DNA from: Lota lota | Lineage: Eukaryota; Chordata; Actinopteri; Gadiformes; Lotidae | NCBI GenBank assembly: GCA_026745465.1 | Contig: JACYXH010000479.1 | Coordinates: 5,303,511-5,367,510, forward strand | Direction of reading: 5' to 3' | DNA length: 64,000 bases | Part shown: one piece after another, positions 53,115 through 64,000 of the stretch | Numbering within the stretch: the first letter of the stretch is position 1 | Layout: each line of letters opens with the position of its first letter | Translations under genes and position numbers: made by a program | Notes under the pieces: generated by a model | Told to the model about the DNA's origin: nothing | The model's input: only the letters and a program-made list of their open reading frames with translations | The model's database searches: none

Positions 53115-56100
53115 ACAACCTCTAGTGTTGTAGCAAGCATGTAACCAAGCAACCATTGTCCGAACGTATGTCTCCCTCAAGTGGACATCTTTTAATAGTG
53201 CATGATAACGGAACATTCATTTAATACACGGTTGACAAACATTGTTGACTGCAAAGCAACGTAATTAATACCATGTAGTTAAACAAAATATTTAATCAAA
53301 ACTAGTCCAGTGGTGAATAATAATAAATACATAAAATAAATTGGGTCTCAGATTGTGCTAGGATATAAATATGCAAATCTATATGTAAGAATTGTATTCA
53401 GAATGTCAAACTTATTTTGTTATAATTAAATATTTCTTAGTATATTCCTCATTAATTATGTGGCAACAGAGACACATAATTGTCGCACATTAGACAATGT
53501 GCAAGGTCCTTCTAATTTATAAATGGACAGACCAAATTAAATCTAAATGGACATTACTTAAATATTGACACACTGTCGGAGACACAAACTATGGGGATGA
53601 TGACTTCCACATTAAAATATCCAGTAAAAAACCTAGAACCATTAGAGGGCAGCATTTATTAGTGAATACTTTCCTAAAGGCACCAGTGCTCTGTGAAGAG
53701 TAGCGTGTAGAGAACTTATGACTGTTTAAGACGTCATAATTACCACTGGGGAGGAAGACGACATTTTTATGTTTTTGTTGTTTTCAATTAGACATTTACC
53801 TCTCTTCGAACTCATTTCCGCTTCAGGCGTTGTTAACAGTGTCCTGAGCCAAACTCAGACCCACAAGAACACAAACGGTGGCTAAGAAATTCTGGCCAGG
53901 ACTCTCTTAAATTTCAAGTTCAGGTTTAAAGTTGTAACATTTAATGAGTGCTCTGCTCTAAAACAACACAACGTGACTGAGAACCCTGTTGATCGGTCAG
54001 AGCCACTTCACTCTTCTCACGGGAAAAGAGGGACAAATTATCCAATTGAAAAACCACCAGGTATTAATCATCAGCAACTTATTCTGCGGTTAGTTTTTTC
54101 TTCCGTGATTGGAGCACCAATGTGAGGTGTACAAAACTAGTGAAAACTACTCTGGATGAAGCACCAACCACACTCAAGATAAGAGACAGTATATGATAAA
54201 GGCGGCGCAAAGAAACAGCAGTAACGTTTGGCTGTCCTCAAGTGAGTCATGGCTAGGTCTTATTGCTGAACATAGTGTAAATAATAACCACACCACAGAG
54301 CGGGTGCTGAATGCAAGAGGTAAGATCGAATGCTCCACATTTCATTAAACATAAAAACATGTATATCCCTATGAGACTTTGCTGCCAAAAAAAGTATGTT
54401 GAATAATGAAATATCTTTCCATATCCTTCTGCGACCGTAAAAGTTACTCTTGCGAGTGACACGCACGTTTCATTTTCTCGCTCTCTTTTCATCGTCTACA
54501 TTCTCAGAGCAAACAGCTGTTCCACATTTTATAATTGTATCGAGCTCCGTCTCTCTCTCTCTCCTCTGACCTCCCAGGCGGTCCAGGAACCTATCTAACC
54601 TGCCCTGCTGGTGGAGGCTCAGCCAGGCTGGTGGGGGAAGCTTTAGCCAGAGAACCGGCACAGGGACCAGCTTCCACAGACACAGATGTCCAATTACCTC
54701 CCCCTACCTGACGGGAAAGGTTAACGTGTCAGTACTCAGAATATGCATGAGAGGGAAGGAATGCAGGCACACACACACACACACGCACACTACAGATGAA
54801 GTCGACCCATGAGCCCACTTGCATGGACAGACACACAAACACACACACATACACACACACAAAAACACACAACTGTGCATGTGGATGTGTAAACACACAA
54901 CCACAGAGGCATATGTACAAACAAAAACACGTGCAAACGCAAAAGGCACAAATAAAAACAGGCAACATACACACATGAATGCATGGACACACACACACAT
55001 GTCTATGAATAACATTAGCCTCTTGAGGAGATGGTGATGTGCTAGATCTACGTTACCTAGCAACAACCTGATACAAAGTGCTGAGTTTCAAAGTTTGGGA
55101 AAGGGACAGGGCATTTCTCCCAGCAGGTCTCGTTACATGTGAATAACACTATTAACTAAATTAGTTAATTGTTTCCTTCGGTCTGTATCTATCTATCCAT
55201 CTGTCTATCGAGAGAGAGAGAGAGAGAAGGACAGAGAGGGAAACAGCGGAGACAGAGCGAGAGAGAGAGAAGGACAGAGGGAAACAGAGGGAGACGGAGA
55301 GAGAGAGAGAGACTACGGATGATATAAAGGACTAAATCCCAGAGGCAGCAGAAAGCAACTCACATTCACAGAACAGCGACCCAGTAAGGTTAGTCTCCAG
55401 TGCATTGAAAGTATCACTATCTCTCTGGACAGCACAAGCGCTGGCCCTGTTGGAACCCTTATTCATATGGCAGCTAGAGTTAGGCGACATCCATTTCTTA
55501 AAACTGTTAAAACCTCTCCCCAAAACATTGAGGTTCACGGTTCAACTGTAGAAAAAAAAGCTACTTGTGTAATTAAACCAGTACACATCTTCTAAGATGT
55601 GCTCAATGGGCAATTGTTGCCAAAAGTATTTTCAGGGAATCGCAGTATGGATTTGTAGAGTTGTAATTTATGAGTTGTATGCGCACTTTGATCAAAATGA
55701 AGTTGTAATGTATTCAAATAAAAAGAACACAATAACAAATAGTGTTGTATTTGTTGACAGTGTATTGTGCAAGTTTGCAGGTGTTTGTGAATTTATTCTG
55801 AAATTGTGAAATGAAAAACCTGTTAGATTTTTGCAAAACAATTCACAAATTTACACATCTTTTCTGCGACTACAAATACCAACCTACAAGGTCACAAATC
55901 TTAAGCACAACTACAAATACTTTTTTTCAGCTACAAAAATTCTGACTACACTTACAACACCTTACAGTGAAATTGAACTCCAGAAGGGATGGGTAATTTG
56001 GGGGAAAACAAAAGCGGGAGAATTCGTTCAGGCATTGAATTGAGGATTTAAAGTCACAAATAAAATTATATGTGTGCTAATGTATGTATTCATTAATTCT

Positions 56101-56518
56101 GCCATTATTCTCAGACAGAGAATAAAGCAAGTTTTCCAACCTTGATCTTATTGTACTCTGAATGTCTGCAATCAGATTATATTAATTCACGGTCCTGCAG
56201 TGATACAGCACTAGCTGCCATTTTAGCGCCTTCACTATCATAGGCTCGTGCCTCTTTCTCAAGCACATCCCACTGATTGGATGATGTCAGATCAAATTCT
56301 CTAGCATCAAATGACCGCAGCAGACAGTAAGCACAACCTTAGATCAATGTCAGTTAGAGAACTTTAAATAAGTGCGGAAAACCATTAAACAAACGCTTAT
56401 AGCGAGAGACATTTTGATACCGTATTGTATCCGGACACTGTCATAATTGTATACAACTGTGATATTCCGTTCCATCTGAAAATTGCCCAACCCGAATGCC
56501 AGCGGTTGAAGCTCTGCT

Positions 56519-56662
<144 letters not shown>

Positions 56663-56848
56663 CCGTGCGTATGTATGTGTATGAGCACAAGGGGAAATTG
56701 ACTAAGGGCTCTGTGAGACTTTTCTCTTGGTGAATCACTTCCATTTATTTCAGACAGTATGTCATTAGGCTTATTTATCACATGTCCCTCTGGCACTTAC
56801 CCAGCAATCCATTATTAGGGGAAATAAAGAGGAAGTGGATGAAACCGA

Positions 56849-56890
56849 GGGATGGAGGGGTAGAGGGATGGAGGGGTAGAGGGATGGAGG
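56849..56890. repeat. 16 bp minisatellite
   Basis: About 2.6 copies of a GGGATGGAGGGGTAGA unit. Confidence 0.88.
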
Positions 56891-57645
56891 CAAAAGGAGA
56901 AGACCAGAGGAGAGCTGGCCCTAACCAAGGGACAATAACATTGCTTTTTGATGTGTTTTGTGGACGTCCATGAGTGTCTCAGGAGCACAAACACATGTTC
57001 TCTAGTTTCTGTTGGAAGTCTGGGGTTAAGCTTAGGAACTGAATGGTTTACAGTGCTTATGGGAGTGAAAGCGCAGCCCTCCAGTGGTACATATAATTTT
57101 ACTTTAAATTATATACTATATTATATACACTTTCAACTATTCCAAGTACTTTAAACAAGAGAATGTAGTGAATGGGTCGAAGTGGATAGGGGATTGGATT
57201 AACAGCAAAAAGGGGTAGAAAAAACAGCAAAACTGGTACACAAATTTTCCACCACTGCAAGAATAAAAAGTAACACGTAAATGGAAATATTATAAACACT
57301 TATGTTCAATAAAGCAACAATACAAACCAGAATCGAATCCATCAGCAAAATCTGTTTTAGAATGTTGTTACACTGTATGCGATAAATATATGCTACACTT
57401 TTTTTGACATACATCTAAACAGGTTCTTACGTGAACAAGTTAAGTACAAGATTAAGGATTAAATGTCAAAAGTGCCATTACCTGGAGTTGGTCAGCATTT
57501 GATTGAAGGGCAGGTGAAGAGCCCATGGAAGCAGAGGATGGAGATAATTGAAGGGAAATTAGAAAAAGAAAGAAAGATGTAAAAGACGATGTTAATATCA
57601 TTGAACTCATTCTACCCCATGTCTACTTCTTAGAGCTGAAAAAAG

Positions 57646-57647
<2 letters not shown>

Positions 57648-57741
<94 letters not shown>
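57648..57741. repeat. (AG)47 microsatellite
   Basis: 94 bp, uninterrupted. Confidence 0.97.
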
Positions 57742-57744
<3 letters not shown>

Positions 57745-58110
57745 TTCTCAACCCACATGGCAGTGACAACATTAAGCCAATTGCATGTTTTATTTATATT
57801 ATTTAACCATTATATAAATAGCATTAATTTTTGTATTGGTATTAATAATATTATTTTAAAAACAAATAGCCTTATGGTTTTATTGACATGTTATTTCAAT
57901 CCATCATCATTTCGATACCGTTATCAACAAATATAGCAACCATGATCTCAATTCTGGCAACTCTAATCCATAGACTAGCTCTAACCTTGCAATCGCAATT
58001 TAAAAAATGTGTCTCCAGCGTTGAATATGTTAACACCGCAATCTATCATTATTATATGTGTACTGGTTCATCAGAATCCAGATGGGTTTTCTTTGGCACT
58101 CAGTTCTTTC
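57742..58110. other. AT-rich DNA without a gene
   Basis: Nothing recognised between the AG tract and the hAT-like element. Confidence 0.6.
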
Positions 58111-58949
58111 TAGGGCTGTCAAGTTCTGGTCGGTTGGTCCGTTGGTTGGTCGAAATGCACTTGTTCGACCAAATTCTCATTGGTCAGACAATCGCAGGTG
58201 TTACTTTCATAAAGGAAAGAAACGCTTTTTAATTCATTATTTTCAGGGGCGAGAGGGGAATATGCAAACAGATTTATTTATTTTTGAGTGACAGGCTAGT
58301 GACAGACTTGTGTTAGTAATAACATTAATTATGAATAAAGTTAATATTCAAGGCTCAGCTGTTTCTGTTATAATAATCGTATGGTTTAATATACAATACG
58401 ACTTATAAGACAGGAGGTCAAAACACCCCGGTTTTCACAACTTAATACTCGCCCAATTTAAGGATGACTGCTAGTCTACCTAATGAACATTAGACTACTT
58501 ACTGGCTACAAATTATTTTTTATTTTTTTGGAGTATGAACGTGTCAGACTTGGCATGCATCGCAGCGTCATCCATTGAGACTCATTATATTAAACACAGA
58601 ACAAAGCCTATAATCTAATCTTCCGACGTGTTGTCTTTCTACTACGCGACGCTGCCTGGAGCGGCGCTCCATGGCTCGTCTGGTGTGACCCGCTTTACAT
58701 TGAAGCTCTGCCGAAACCGAGTCGGACCCGGACCATGAGTGGATCTGAAACCCACTGACATCCTGCAAACAGCACTTATGTGATATTTAGGCTACCAGGT
58801 AGAGTAGAGTGCACTGTGGCCGATTAAGTAAATCTAGAGATAACGTGCAGATTTTTGTATTTTTTTTTATTCCCCCATCGACCAATCAATTGGTCACAGA
58901 GTTGGTCGAATTTCCGTTGACCTAGATTTTCTGGTGTACTACAGCCCTA
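58111..58949. mobile_element. hAT-like non-autonomous element
   Basis: The ends are TAGGGCTGT at 58111 and ACAGCCCTA at 58949. Sub-terminal GGTTGGTCGAA and TTGGTCGAATTT motifs mirror each other. The flanks GTTCTTTC and GTTCTCTT agree at 6 of 8 positions, as an old 8 bp target duplication would. There is no transposase frame. TAGGG ends and 8 bp duplications are typical of hAT elements. Confidence 0.75.
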
Positions 58950-59274
58950 GTTCTCTTTTATCCAATCACCAATTCTCATTTCCAGCTTATATCATGTCTT
59001 TGGTCAGAAAGCGACCCAAACATAATTCAACATGATGATGAGGATTCATTGGGATGTTGTGAGGAAATATGACTACTAAGAGTCTTATTATTACCTATGG
59101 ATCTGACATTGAAGGAAATATGTAGAAAAACCATCAGGAACTAGCCATGCAGGGTTCTGCCCAGGATTGTTTTATTTTGCAAAATGTAATAATTGAACCT
59201 TAAGTGGGTTGTGTTTCCGATGGGAGCACTCACCTGCACTGCCATAAAGCCATGCAATCACTTCCAGCAAAACT

Positions 59275-59460
59275 CAAAACATTGGCACGCATCGCAGTGC
59301 CATCCATTGACACACATCATTCTAAACACGCTGCTCGATGCGGCGCTCGGCAGCTCGTCTGGTGCGCGACCCGCTTTACATTGAAGCGCTGCTGTAGCCG
59401 AGTCGGACCAAGAGCATATCCGAAAATCACTGACTTACTCCACACAACGCTTACTCATGA
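59275..59460. repeat. Partial copy of the 58550-58790 segment
   Basis: This stretch aligns directly with the interior of the hAT-like element. Both contain GGCAYGCATCGCAGYG, CCATCCATTGA, GCTCGTCTGGTG, CCCGCTTTACATTGAAG and CCGAGTCGGACC in the same order. It lies outside the hAT-like ends, so it is a separate fragment of the same family or of an element nested in it. Confidence 0.75.
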
Positions 59461-59525
59461 TATTGTGGTTTTGCTTTTTGAAGCGTTACCCAAATAAAGC
59501 GTGTTTTAACCAACTCAACTGTTTC

Positions 59526-60208
59526 CTACGGTGGGCCTGAAGTGCAAAACACAACAGCAAATCGCAAATCACAACAGCAAATCACAAAACACAACGGCAT
59601 TAGACTCAAACCGGAAAAGGTATGTACTTTTTTAAAGAGGTAGGTACGTATTAGACAATGATACCTCCTCCTGATTGGATGTACTGTCTGTCAGTCTGCA
59701 ACTACAGATGTAATGCTTTCGTATGTTTTTTCGTATGTTTTCGCCTAGAAAAATTAGTCTAGCATAGTGTCTATGGTCTAGCTAGTTTTGAAGTTAGGAG
59801 CTGGAACAAAACGAACAATATGTAAGTTAAGTTAAGTTTAATGTTAGAATATTTAAGAAAATGGAACCAAACATTGTTTTGAGGAGTGAAGTAATTAACG
59901 ATTATTTTGATCAAGGCTATACATACGCTATACATACGCAGTAATACTTGATATGCTGTCAACTTTGCACAACATTAAGATGAGTTTGCGCATACTGAAA
60001 GCACCGCGAAAGCAACTACATCTGTTAGTTGCAGACTGACAGACAGTACATCCAGGACGAGGCATCATTGTCCAATACGTACCTACCTCTTAAAAAAAAA
60101 AAGAGTACCTACCTTTTCCGGTTTGAGTCTCTAATGCCATTGTGTTTTGTGATTTGCTGTTGTGTTTTGTGATTTGCTGTTGTGTTTTGCACTTCAGGGC
60201 CACCGTAG
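59526..60208. mobile_element. Foldback MITE with ~200 bp inverted arms
   Basis: The left arm is about 59526-59737 and the right arm about 60000-60208. Both begin CTACGGTGG and run through GAAGTGCAAAACACAACAGC, an AAATCACAAAACACAAC tandem, CAAACCGGAAAAGGTA, and TGTACTGTCTGTCAGTCTGC. They differ by small indels. TTTC flanks both sides (59522-59525 and 60209-60212), which may be the target duplication. The roughly 260 bp AT-rich centre has no coding potential. The family name is unknown to me. Confidence 0.85.
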
Positions 60209-61117
60209 TTTCCAAAATAAAATGGGAAAAACGACGACGTAAACTAATGTCCACTTTGGGACAGCCCTATTTTGAAATATTAAATGGTGGCTCTAGCAAG
60301 GAGCATGGTGGCGCAGTGCCACTATCAAACTGCTTGGGGAGAACTCTGCCATAATATTAACAATATACTTTTCATGCATCAATATAATAAGACTCATTGA
60401 AATGATTCAGTGGACTTAACATTTGCAGCTGTTTGAAAATACATACATTTTTGTTGTTGTCTTCATTGTCAACTAATAGCTTTAAAATACAGTGCAATTC
60501 TTACATTTAGCTACTGTGGTTGGATTTGTTATTCTTTCTCATGCAAACCCGGATACAAAGTGTTTTTTATCTGCTAATGTAATATTACAATTCTTGAATA
60601 ATAGAGATTAAATAACATGTAATGGAATGTAGGCCTGTAGGGCCAATGTGGATACAGACACATTGGGTTTGTGTATAGCACTGCTTAACCCTAATTTACA
60701 CATGCAAATAGAACATGAATGCCACTTCAGTATATTATTAATGTCAACTAGATTGCCACGACAACGACAGTTGTAGCATTCATTCTGAACTCCATCCACC
60801 CATGCCTGTGTTCTTAATCTACTGTGCCAGTTCTAGTTGTGGAACAAGATGAGTTTTACCTCTTGGGCTGTCCACATATGTAACACCCTTATGACTCATA
60901 TCCATGAGTCATACATTTGTGATTAAATAGAGGACATATTGATGTAGCCGGTAACCTTTCAGGTAGAATAGTTTTTGATAACCTGCTAATGTGCAGAATC
61001 TCTTCTTTTTTAAATGAATTATTTTTGTATTTCAGGACAATATCTGACTCAGCACTATAATATACGCTATAATATATTTTGGGGCAGCTGCAGCTTATAT
61101 ATATATATATATATATA
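60209..61117. other. AT-rich DNA without a gene
   Basis: Nothing coding was seen. It ends in the (TA)11 run at 61096-61117, the insertion site of the Tc1-like element. Confidence 0.6.
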
Positions 61118-61371
61118 CTGCTCAAAAAAATAAAGGGAACACTAAAATAACATCCTAGATCTGAATGAATGAAATAATCTTATTAAAAACTTTTTTCTTT
61201 ACATAGTTGAATGTGCTGACAACAAAATCACACAGAAATTATCAATGGAAATCAAATTTATCAACCCATGGAGGTCTGGATTTGGAGTCACACTCAAAAT
61301 TAAAGTGGAAAACCACACTACAGGCTGATCCAACTTTGATGTAATGTCCTTAAAACAAGTCAAAATGAGGC

Positions 61372-62388
61372 TCAGTAGTGTGTGTGGCCTCCACGTGCCT
61401 GTATGACCTCCCTACAACGCCTGGGCATGCTCCTGATGAGGTGGCGGATGGTCTCCGGAGGGATCTCCTCCCAGACCTGGACTAAAGCATCCGCCAACTC
61501 CTGGACAGTCTGTGGTGCAACGTGGCGTTGGTGGATGGAGCGAGACATGATGTCCCAGATGTGCTCAATTGGATTCAGGTCTGGGGAACGGGCGGGCCAG
61601 TCCATAGCATCAATGCCTTCCTCTTGCAGGAACTGCTGACACACTCCAGCCACATGTGGTCTAGCATTGTCTTGCATTAGGAGGAACCCAGGGCCAACCG
61701 CACCAGCATATGGTCTCACAAGGGGTCTGAGGATCTCATCTCGGTACCTAATGGCAGTCAGGCTACCTCTGGCGAGCACATGGAGGGCTGTGCAGCCCCC
61801 CAAAGAAATGCCACCCCACACCATGACTGACCCACCGCCAAACCGGTCATGCTGGAGGATGTTGCAGGCAGCAGAACGTTCTCCACGGCGTCTCCAGACT
61901 CTGTCACGTCTGTCACATGTGCTCAGTGTGAACCTGCTTTCATCTGTGAAGAGCACAGGGCGCCAGTGGCGAATTTGCCAATCTTGGTGTTCTCTGGCAA
62001 ATGCCAAACGTCCTGCACGGTGTTGGGCTGTGAGCACAACCCCCACCTGTGGATGTCGGGCCCTCATACCACCCTCATGGAGTCTGTTTCTGACCGTATG
62101 AGCAGACACATGCACATTTGTGGCCTGGTAGAGGTCATTTTGCAGGGCTCTGGCAGTGCTCCTCCTTGCACAAAGGCGGAGGTAGCGGTCCTGCTGCTGG
62201 GTTGTTGCCCTCCTACGGCCTCCTCCACATATCCTGATGTACTGGCCTGTCTCCTGGTAGCGCCTCCATGCTCTGGACACTACGCTGACAGACACAGCAA
62301 ACCTTCTTGCCACAGCTCGCATTGATGTGCCATCCTGGATGAGCTGCACTACCTGAGCCACTTGTGTGGGTTGTAGACTCCGTCTCAT
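61372..62388 (-). CDS. Tc1-like transposase (DD34E), uninterrupted
   Basis: This protein of 338 residues is full length for a Tc1-like transposase, which cuts and pastes the element at TA sites. Residues 1-55 form the paired-like helix-turn-helix that binds the inverted repeats ([19 protein letters not shown], then [12 protein letters not shown]). A basic GGGRRR stretch follows. The RNase H-fold catalytic triad is complete: D149 in FTDESRF, D240 in MQDNARPH and E275 in DLNPIEHIW, with exactly 34 residues between the last two. The glycine-rich box [13 protein letters not shown] lies between them. The ATG at 62388 was chosen because upstream in-frame codons include no other ATG and MRRSLQPTQ is the usual family start. 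No stop or shift was seen, so the protein may still be active. Its 5' leader is split from the terminal repeat by a solo LTR inserted 124 bp upstream. Confidence 0.93.
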   Translation of the reverse strand: MRRSLQPTQVAQVVQLIQDGTSMRAVARRFAVSVSVVSRAWRRYQETGQYIRICGGGRRRATTQQQDRYLRLCARRSTARALQNDLYQATNVHVSAHTVRNRLHEGGMRARHPQVGVVLTAQHRAGRLAFAREHQDWQIRHWRPVLFTDESRFTLSTCDRRDRVWRRRGERSAACNILQHDRFGGGSVMVWGGISLGGCTALHVLARGSLTAIRYRDEILRPLVRPYAGAVGPGFLLMQDNARPHVAGVCQQFLQEEGIDAMDWPARSPDLNPIEHIWDIMSRSIHQRHVAPQTVQELADALVQVWEEIPPETIRHLIRSMPRRCREVIQARGGHTHY

Positions 62389-62511
62389 GCTACCACTAGA
62401 GTGAAAGCACCGCCAGCATTCAAAAGTGACCAAAACATCAGCCAGGAAGCATAGGAACTGAGAAGTGGCCTGTGGTCACCACCTGCAGAACCACTCCTTT
62501 ATTGGGGGTGT

Positions 62512-63084
62512 TGTGGCAACTCAACTAGAATTCGGAACAAACAAGCCGAGATGCCGCTGTGGTTAAATCCCACACGGGGAATCGTTTATTTTAACCACTC
62601 AATAAATCAAATCAAACAACATAGGTTCTTCCCGGACCGGGGTAACTTCCTCGTATATCCCGCCTTCAGCCAGGGATTGGGGGAATAGAGCTCGTCGGGT
62701 TTCCGTACGTCGTCCTGCGTGCTCTTCCCCTTCGTCTCCGAGTATCGAGGGATCTCCTTCTCGTGTCCCTTCTCCGAACGTTCTCCTTCTCGTATCGCCG
62801 AGTGATCTCCTCCGTGTCGCTGGTGAGCGTTCTCCTTCTCGTATCGCCGAGTGAACTCCTGCTCGTAGCGCCGAGATTCCTCGTCTCGCGTCTCTTCCTG
62901 CGTCTCCCCCCGTAAGCCACGCCGAGCGCCGCTTATATCGGCGTCGGTCCAGGTGTCTCCCATTTCGCTGATTGCAGCCGATGACGAACTCTGGCGTGCA
63001 ATCTTCCGGAGAGCGGTGGTAGACTCCACTTACCACCGCTCCCCTGAGCCGCCTGGGGCGCTGTCCTGTGGCCGGGTTGCCACA
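62512..63084 (-). mobile_element. Solo LTR nested in the Tc1-like element
   Basis: This 573 bp insert starts TGTGGCAAC and ends GTTGCCACA, with TG...CA ends. GTGT on both sides (62508-62511 and 63085-63088) is a 4 bp target duplication. Removing it and one GTGT restores the contiguous Tc1 sequence that I recognise from other copies (...GGGGGTGTCTTGC...). On the minus strand it has a TATA-like GATATAAGC near 62933-62940 and an AATAAA at 62585-62590, in the order expected of an LTR. It contains two identical 27 bp units at 62779-62805 and 62828-62854. Open frames inside it match no protein I know. There is no internal retroelement sequence, so it is a solo LTR. A long MITE with the same ends is the alternative. 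Confidence 0.85.
62779..62854. repeat. 27 bp direct repeat inside the solo LTR
   Basis: Two identical copies (62779-62805 and 62828-62854) of a unit containing CTTCTCGTATCGCCGAGTGA lie 49 bp apart. Degenerate relatives of the CGAGA/CTCGT theme continue to about 62890. Repeats in the transcribed part of an LTR are common; no function is implied. Confidence 0.85.
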
Positions 63085-63260
63085 GTGTCTTGCTAATTGC
63101 CTATAATTTCCACCTGTTGTCTATTCCATTTGCACAACAGCATGTGAAATTTATTGTCGATCAGTGTTGCTTCCTAAGTGGACAGCTTGATTTCACAGAA
63201 GTGTGATTGACTTGGAGTTACATTGTGTTGTTTAAGTGTTCACTTTATTTTTTTGAGCAG

Positions 63261-64000
63261 TGTGTATAATATATATATATAAAATAGTAAATTATTTTGT
63301 GCAAAACTATACTATTCTCCGAGGAATGAATGCATTCAGAATGGAACACCGGTGCCCACTGGCTCATAGCGAAATATAATGAATGAAGACATTAGCAATA
63401 GCAGTGCATTGGACTGAATGCCTTGTATGTTTCATTGTGAATGTCCAGCCACTCTCTGATTGCACAAGATTAAGGAAGACTCAGTGGAGGAGAGGAAGAG
63501 ATGAAATAATATCCATAAATCTAAATATAATAATACAACGGGGGGCTAGTCTGTGAAGTAATTGCAATGCAAATGGCTGTCATCGTGTTGTACTTTCAGA
63601 TAGCAGTGCCCTGCCACCGGCTGGCTCTCCACAGAGAACCAAAATGTCTCCTTTAGCCTTCAGCAGTCCTTGTAGCCTCCAGACCCCTAACATTCCACCC
63701 CTTCCACCACACCTCCCACTGACGGCCTCCCCCTCCCTCCACCTTTCTCTCCCCTCCCCCGGTGTGGTTCCTATAGACCGGCATGAACTGCTCCATTCCT
63801 AGCCTCGGTGCTTTTATTTTTATAAACCTCTCCCGCTGCTCTGAGCTTGCTTGCCAAATTAAGAGCCCTCTCAAGGACTTTCACTTCAAAAGAATACACA
63901 CACGTGAGGTGTATGTCAGCGCATCACAGGCAACCACACACAAACACGCACGCACACACACACACACAGATGTTTCACTTGTCCCCTTAATGATCGTGTT
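63261..64000. other. Flank of the Tc1-like element without a gene
   Basis: A short AT alternation at 63269-63281, a pyrimidine-rich stretch at 63690-63770, and (AC)n at 63945-63969. No exon recognised. Confidence 0.6.

Larger units (their letters stand above)
61118..63260 (-). mobile_element. Tc1/mariner-superfamily transposon, interrupted by a solo LTR
   Basis: The terminal inverted repeats are 61118-61143 and 63235-63260. They start CTGCTCAAAAAAATAAAG and agree at 25 of 26 positions. The left end follows a TA inside a (TA)n run. The right end is followed by TG, then TATA, so the duplicated TA appears mutated. Without the nested insert the element is about 1566 bp, normal for Tc1-like elements. 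It contains one complete transposase frame. The same termini are familiar from many fish genomes, and closely related Tc1 elements have been reported to move horizontally between teleosts and lampreys; whether this copy belongs to that lineage was not tested. Confidence 0.95.

Noticed and set aside
62599-63036. Arg/Glu-rich minus-strand frames of about 140 codons
   Set aside because: They lie wholly inside the solo LTR and follow its 27 bp repeats; no domain.

Overview
The window looks like teleost fish nuclear DNA. The signs are very dense dinucleotide microsatellites (GT/AC and CT/GA), an intact Tc1-like transposon, a Ty3/Gypsy retrotransposon, hAT-like and foldback MITEs, and SINE fragments of a fish type. 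It has no prokaryotic features. Almost all of it is intron or 5' flank of one gene read on the minus strand, pde4d (cAMP-specific 3',5'-cyclic phosphodiesterase 4D). Two alternative first coding exons are recognisable from their peptides: the PDE4D5-type exon at 49402-49691 and the much smaller PDE4D3-type exon at 7971-8017. Both end in ...TG before a GT donor (phase 2). This fits splicing to the shared exon that begins with the last base of a Cys codon followed by FDVDNG. That shared exon, the UCR domains and the catalytic domain were not found and should lie beyond position 1 on the minus-strand side.

Layout in plus coordinates. 1-8 kb: intron downstream of the D3 exon, rich in GT/AC tracts. 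8.0-9.0 kb: the D3 first exon and its CpG-rich 5' flank, with G16 and C24 runs. 9-20 kb: intron with a 193 bp CT tract and a purine tract. 20.56-21.1 kb: a decayed plus-strand ORF of a cysteine-rich repeat-borne family. 21530-27397: a Ty3/Gypsy element in sense with pde4d, with 360 and 357 bp LTRs about 4% diverged by eye and with broken gag and pol. 27.4-49.3 kb: intron with four long microsatellites, SINE pieces, a LINE-like tail and a palindromic CRE pair. 49.4-49.7 kb: the D5 exon. 49.7-50.7 kb: its probable 5' UTR and promoter. 50.7-58 kb: upstream intron or flank. 58.1-60.2 kb: a hAT-like MITE, a partial relative of its interior, and a long-TIR foldback MITE. 61118-63260: a Tc1/mariner DD34E element with an uninterrupted transposase, split upstream of its start codon by a 573 bp solo LTR.

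Biologically the window is one regulatory landscape. Separate promoters give PDE4D isoforms with different N-termini: RACK1/beta-arrestin-type targeting for D5, and a PKA-site N-terminus for D3. They lie 41 kb apart in an intron that has taken up mobile DNA, most of the oriented copies being in the sense direction. Family assignments rest on motif recognition only; no database search was run.
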